Positions 61,682 to 64,000 of a stretch of DNA of 64,000 bases are shown piece by piece. Source of the stretch: SAR202 cluster bacterium bin22. Lineage in GTDB: Bacteria; Chloroflexota; Dehalococcoidia; Lucifugimonadales; UBA3495. Where the stretch lies: positions 62,001 to 126,000 of the forward strand of contig MPMM01000004.1 in NCBI GenBank assembly GCA_002238505.1, in the 5' to 3' direction. Position 1 is the first letter of the stretch, and each line of letters begins with the position of its first letter. Below the pieces are notes generated by a model, which saw only the letters and a list, made by a program, of their open reading frames with translations, ran no database searches and had not been told where the DNA came from. The position numbers and the translations under genes were made by a program.

Positions 61682-61848
61682 GGGTGGGTGTCATCAAAAA
61701 CCGACTTTCGTCATTCCAGCGAAAGCTGGAATCCAGAGCCGTCCCCAAAATGGGTAATATGCCCCGCGATATACCAGTACTCTGGCACACCGCCTGCTTA
61801 CACCCCATACCCAACCAACAGGAAGGACTAACTTGACGACAGCCCCTG
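61682..61848. repeat. Dispersed MITE-like repeat, family 1, copy 6, overlapping the sbcD stop
   Basis: 167 bp with ends GGGTGGGTGTCATCAA and TTGACGACAGCCCCTG. The core is ATTCCAGCGAAAGCTGGAAT. The right terminal repeat overlaps the 3' end of the minus-strand sbcD gene and encodes its last residues and stop codon. Confidence 0.88.
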
Positions 61849-63102
61849 GTCGCTCGGCGTCGTCATCCCGCTCTCCACTTCCCCGATTATTTCCTCCCCG
61901 TACCGCAGAACGGTCTCCGCCCTTTCGGGAGTAGTCTCCCGTCCTTCCAGGTAGATTCGCAGCGCCTGCAGGGGTTGAAGTCCCTCCGACTCACCGCTGG
62001 CCAGGCGGGTGCGCCGCGTGCCTTCAACGTCGTGGCTTATGGCGGCAATGAAGTGGGCCGACTGGAGAGCCTGCCGTATTTCCCCTTCCCGCAGCCCCGG
62101 TTCCGCCTCTGCCGGCAGACGTATTCGTACCCGTACCACGGCATCTTCAACGTCATGGCGGCCGATAGCCCGGAGCACTGCGGCAGTGGGGTCTGGTTCA
62201 CCCGGGGCAATGGTAACGTTCACCGTAACGAACCGGCGCGCGTTCACCAACTGGAACTGGAAGTCCGTCATTCGCTGCCCCCGTGGGGCGCCCGTATCCA
62301 GGTCCACCACGCAAAAGCCCTTGTCGTCGTTCTCCTCCGAAAAATCCACCCGCTGCAGACTGCCCGAGTAGGCCATTGTGGGCGCTTCCCGCCGTAGTAC
62401 CTGGTGCTTGTGAATATGCCCCAGGGCCACATACTCCACCTCTGGACGGTGCACCGCGCTGGCCAGGAGCACGTGGTCGTTCCCCAGCATCATTGACCGC
62501 TCAGTGCCGGTGGTGGACCCATTGATGGTAACGTGGCCCGTCAAAATGGCTGGTACATCCGGGTCCAGTTCCGAAATTCGCTGGTCAATGGCCATGGTCA
62601 TCCGGCTTTCAATTTCCGCCCGCACCTGGTCAATGGTCATGCCCCTGGATTCCTCCCTGCTTAGCAGTCGTCCCCGGCGGGGCCAGGGTACCGCCAGCAC
62701 CTGGAGGGGACCGGCAGGAGTGTTGACCATGTATGTCTGCAGGTTATCCCCTATGTAAACGTTCGGCACCTGCAAAGTCGGAAATATCTCCACCGCATTG
62801 GCCCGGCTGCTGGCGTTGGGCAGATCGTGGTTGCCCACCAGCAGGAACACCGGTATTCCCGCCGACGCCACCCGGAATAACCGGCTGGCAAACTCCCGCT
62901 GGTGTGTCTGGGAGGGATCCCTGCCCTTGTAGGCGTCCCCCGCCAGCAGCAGCAGGTCAACCTTCTGGGCAAGGGCAAACTCCACCACCTCGTCCAGCGC
63001 CCCCAGGAAGTCTGCCAGTCGGGTGGACAGCCCGGTCGCCGGGTCCAGCCGCCCGTAATTCTCTACGCCGATATGCAGGTCTGAAAAATGTAGGATTCGC
63101 AT
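61828..63102 (-). CDS. sbcD: DNA repair exonuclease SbcD (metallophosphoesterase)
   Basis: 424 residues. Phosphoesterase motifs in order: HFSDLHIG (I), LAGDAYKGRDPS (II), LVGNHDLPNA (III), LTGHVTI and LGHIHKHQ (IV/V). This is the Mre11/SbcD nuclease type, working with the SMC-like SbcC on hairpins and blocked DNA ends. No sbcC lies next to it; the divergent neighbour is a zinc-ribbon gene. The last six residues (QGLSSS) and the TAG stop come from the inverted-repeat end of a family 1 element, so the original C-terminus has been replaced. Confidence 0.92.
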   Translation of the reverse strand: MRILHFSDLHIGVENYGRLDPATGLSTRLADFLGALDEVVEFALAQKVDLLLLAGDAYKGRDPSQTHQREFASRLFRVASAGIPVFLLVGNHDLPNASSRANAVEIFPTLQVPNVYIGDNLQTYMVNTPAGPLQVLAVPWPRRGRLLSREESRGMTIDQVRAEIESRMTMAIDQRISELDPDVPAILTGHVTINGSTTGTERSMMLGNDHVLLASAVHRPEVEYVALGHIHKHQVLRREAPTMAYSGSLQRVDFSEENDDKGFCVVDLDTGAPRGQRMTDFQFQLVNARRFVTVNVTIAPGEPDPTAAVLRAIGRHDVEDAVVRVRIRLPAEAEPGLREGEIRQALQSAHFIAAISHDVEGTRRTRLASGESEGLQPLQALRIYLEGRETTPERAETVLRYGEEIIGEVESGMTTPSDQGLSSS

Positions 63103-63500
63103 GAAAAACGCCCGCCAAACTGCCAGGAATCAGAGTTCAGGAAAGTATAACAAACCCCCTGCCCGGCCTCGCGCAGGTAAAGGAACCGCAGGACGACCAG
63201 GCCCAACCCGGGCCCCATAATTCACCAGGCATCTCAGCAAACAAAGCAGTCCATCCTGAGCCTGCCGGAATGTGACTGCCCCGCCGTTATGGTCTCCCGC
63301 ATAACCCTGTCCTTGCTTGTCGCAAAATGGTCACAGCAGGCTCCTTCCCACTCTAATTGTCACTCAAACCGCAGTCTGAAAATCGTCGCCCCACATTCCA
63401 CCGCATTACCCTGCTCTGCCCATCCGAAAAGTCACAATCGGCCATACATCCGGCCCGTATTCCGCCGGGAAATACCGCAACCAACTATTTATCGTAATTA
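63103..63500. other. Intergenic region between divergent genes
   Basis: No coding frame is supported. CCTGAGCCTGCCGGAATG near 63253 is a fragment of the shared repeat core. The right end leads into the promoter at 63510. Confidence 0.45.
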
Positions 63501-63509
63501 TAGTTGTCA

Positions 63510-63538
63510 TTGACATTGCAAGTGGTGCTCAATAGAAT
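63510..63538 (+). promoter_or_regulatory. Sigma-70-type promoter of the zinc-ribbon gene
   Basis: TTGACA (63510-63515) and TAGAAT (63533-63538) with ideal 17-bp spacing in an AT-rich tract, 63 bp before the ATG. Confidence 0.85.
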
Positions 63539-63601
63539 CAGTTAGGGCGATTCGTAAAGAAGCGGCCCCCTATTCGTTATCTGCATGTAGGAACGGCCCG
63601 A

Positions 63602-64000
63602 ATGACCACTCTCAAACAACTCTACACCCTCCAGGAAGTGGATCTCGACCTGGACGGTGTTAATGGTCAGATAGCAGATGTGGAGCGGGAGTTGGAGGGG
63701 CGGCTATCACTGGACAAGATAGAGGAATCACTGGAGCAGGCCAGGGCTGATTTGCAACAAATACAGTCCTCTCACCGGGATCTTCAGCTCGAAACAGGCA
63801 GCCAGCGGGAGCGGTCCACCCTCTTGGAAGAACAACTCTACAGTGGCGTTGTGGACAACCCCAGGGACCTGGAGGCCTTGCAACTGGAAACCAACAACGT
63901 CCGTCACACCCTGGAACAAATGGATGTTCGCCTGCTGGAAATGTCGTTACAGGCAGAGGATGCCAGAACCCGTATCGCAGGGCTTGAACAGCAACTGGCC
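63602..64000 (+). CDS. C4-type zinc-ribbon coiled-coil protein, N-terminal part (partial)
   Basis: The open frame from the ATG at 63602 runs off the window (133 residues seen). It is a long coiled coil rich in Leu, Glu and Gln (LQEVDLDLDGVNGQIADVE...), with the marker LYSGVVDNPRDLEALQLE. That matches the LYSGxVxNPKELxxLQ motif of the CT398/DUF164 family, whose C-terminal zinc ribbon would lie beyond the window. These proteins are thought to bind nucleic acids or flagellar parts; the function is not settled. It has AGGAA upstream and its own promoter. Confidence 0.8.
   Translation, partial: MTTLKQLYTLQEVDLDLDGVNGQIADVERELEGRLSLDKIEESLEQARADLQQIQSSHRDLQLETGSQRERSTLLEEQLYSGVVDNPRDLEALQLETNNVRHTLEQMDVRLLEMSLQAEDARTRIAGLEQQLA

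Noticed and set aside
1-64000. tRNA, rRNA or riboswitch in the larger gaps
   Set aside because: I looked through the gaps for cloverleaf-like sequence and known riboswitch cores and found none I could support; a covariance-model search would be needed to exclude small RNAs.

Overview
The window is about 60% GC and reads as one chromosome segment from an uncultured Chloroflexota bacterium, most likely of the SAR202/Dehalococcoidia type. That placement is inferred from gene content: six luciferase-like (LLM) flavin/F420 oxidoreductases, several short-chain dehydrogenases, a MaoC-like hydratase, glycolate oxidase glcDEF and paired VOC proteins. No rRNA, tRNA or phylogenetic marker is present to confirm it.

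Layout. 1-4067 is a urease operon (end of ureB, then ureC, ureF, ureG, ureD; no ureE). 4858-6037 holds a transglutaminase-like gene and a decayed IS5-type transposase. 6038-7345 is an MFS transporter interrupted by one in-frame TGA. 7542-18943 is a mixed catabolic region: SDRs, NHL propeller, VOC protein, NMT1-like binding protein coupled to an LLM enzyme, alpha/beta hydrolase, YtxH and TfoX proteins, aminotransferase, MaoC-like protein. 18983-21992 is a three-gene minus-strand cassette (DNA methyltransferase, DUF262 protein, HEPN-like protein) that looks like a defence module. 22244-24469 has a second MFS transporter and a nucleoside deoxyribosyltransferase. 25282-29604 is glcDEF. 29667-37045 has a methyltransferase, three LLM enzymes, a Cas4/AddB-like PD-(D/E)XK protein, an HTH protein and a HAD dehalogenase. 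37396-40010 is pstCAB behind a Pho-box-like array. 40050-47684 has a VOC protein, epoxide hydrolase, LLM enzyme, an OsmC-family gene interrupted by one in-frame TGA, and a large amidase-signature protein. 48231-54860 holds a peptide-type ABC lipoprotein and, on the other strand, two permeases, with a sixth LLM enzyme and a membrane protein between. 55887-58050 is a tubulin/FtsZ/CetZ-like GTPase with a membrane-anchored partner. 58144-60885 is an operon of a P1 peptidase, a DUF2520 Rossmann protein and panB. The window ends with sbcD and the start of a C4 zinc-ribbon coiled-coil gene.

Main discovery. Two unrelated genes, the OsmC-family gene (44219-45241) and the MFS transporter (6038-7345), each carry a single in-frame TGA exactly where the family has cysteine: the peroxidatic Cys of OsmC and a Cys-Gly at the start of transmembrane segment 7 of the transporter. 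Both continue open in the same frame, and each TGA is followed by a stem-loop whose apical loop lies 17-21 nt downstream. That is the geometry of a bacterial SECIS. Both are best read as candidate selenoproteins. Sec-containing OsmC proteins have, as I recall, been reported from metagenomes; I know of no established MFS selenoprotein.

The intergenic DNA is rich in dispersed repeats. Family 1 is about 167 bp, MITE-like, with terminal inverted repeats; one copy supplies the stop codon of sbcD. Family 2 is about 165 bp with CAACAG/CTGTTG ends. Family 3 is a palindromic unit of about 65 bp, clustered at 47695-47970. Family 4 is about 125 bp with near-identical direct copies at 52411 and 52596. 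There is also a 21-bp tandem array at 24611-24778. I see no RNA gene, CRISPR array, prophage or replication origin.
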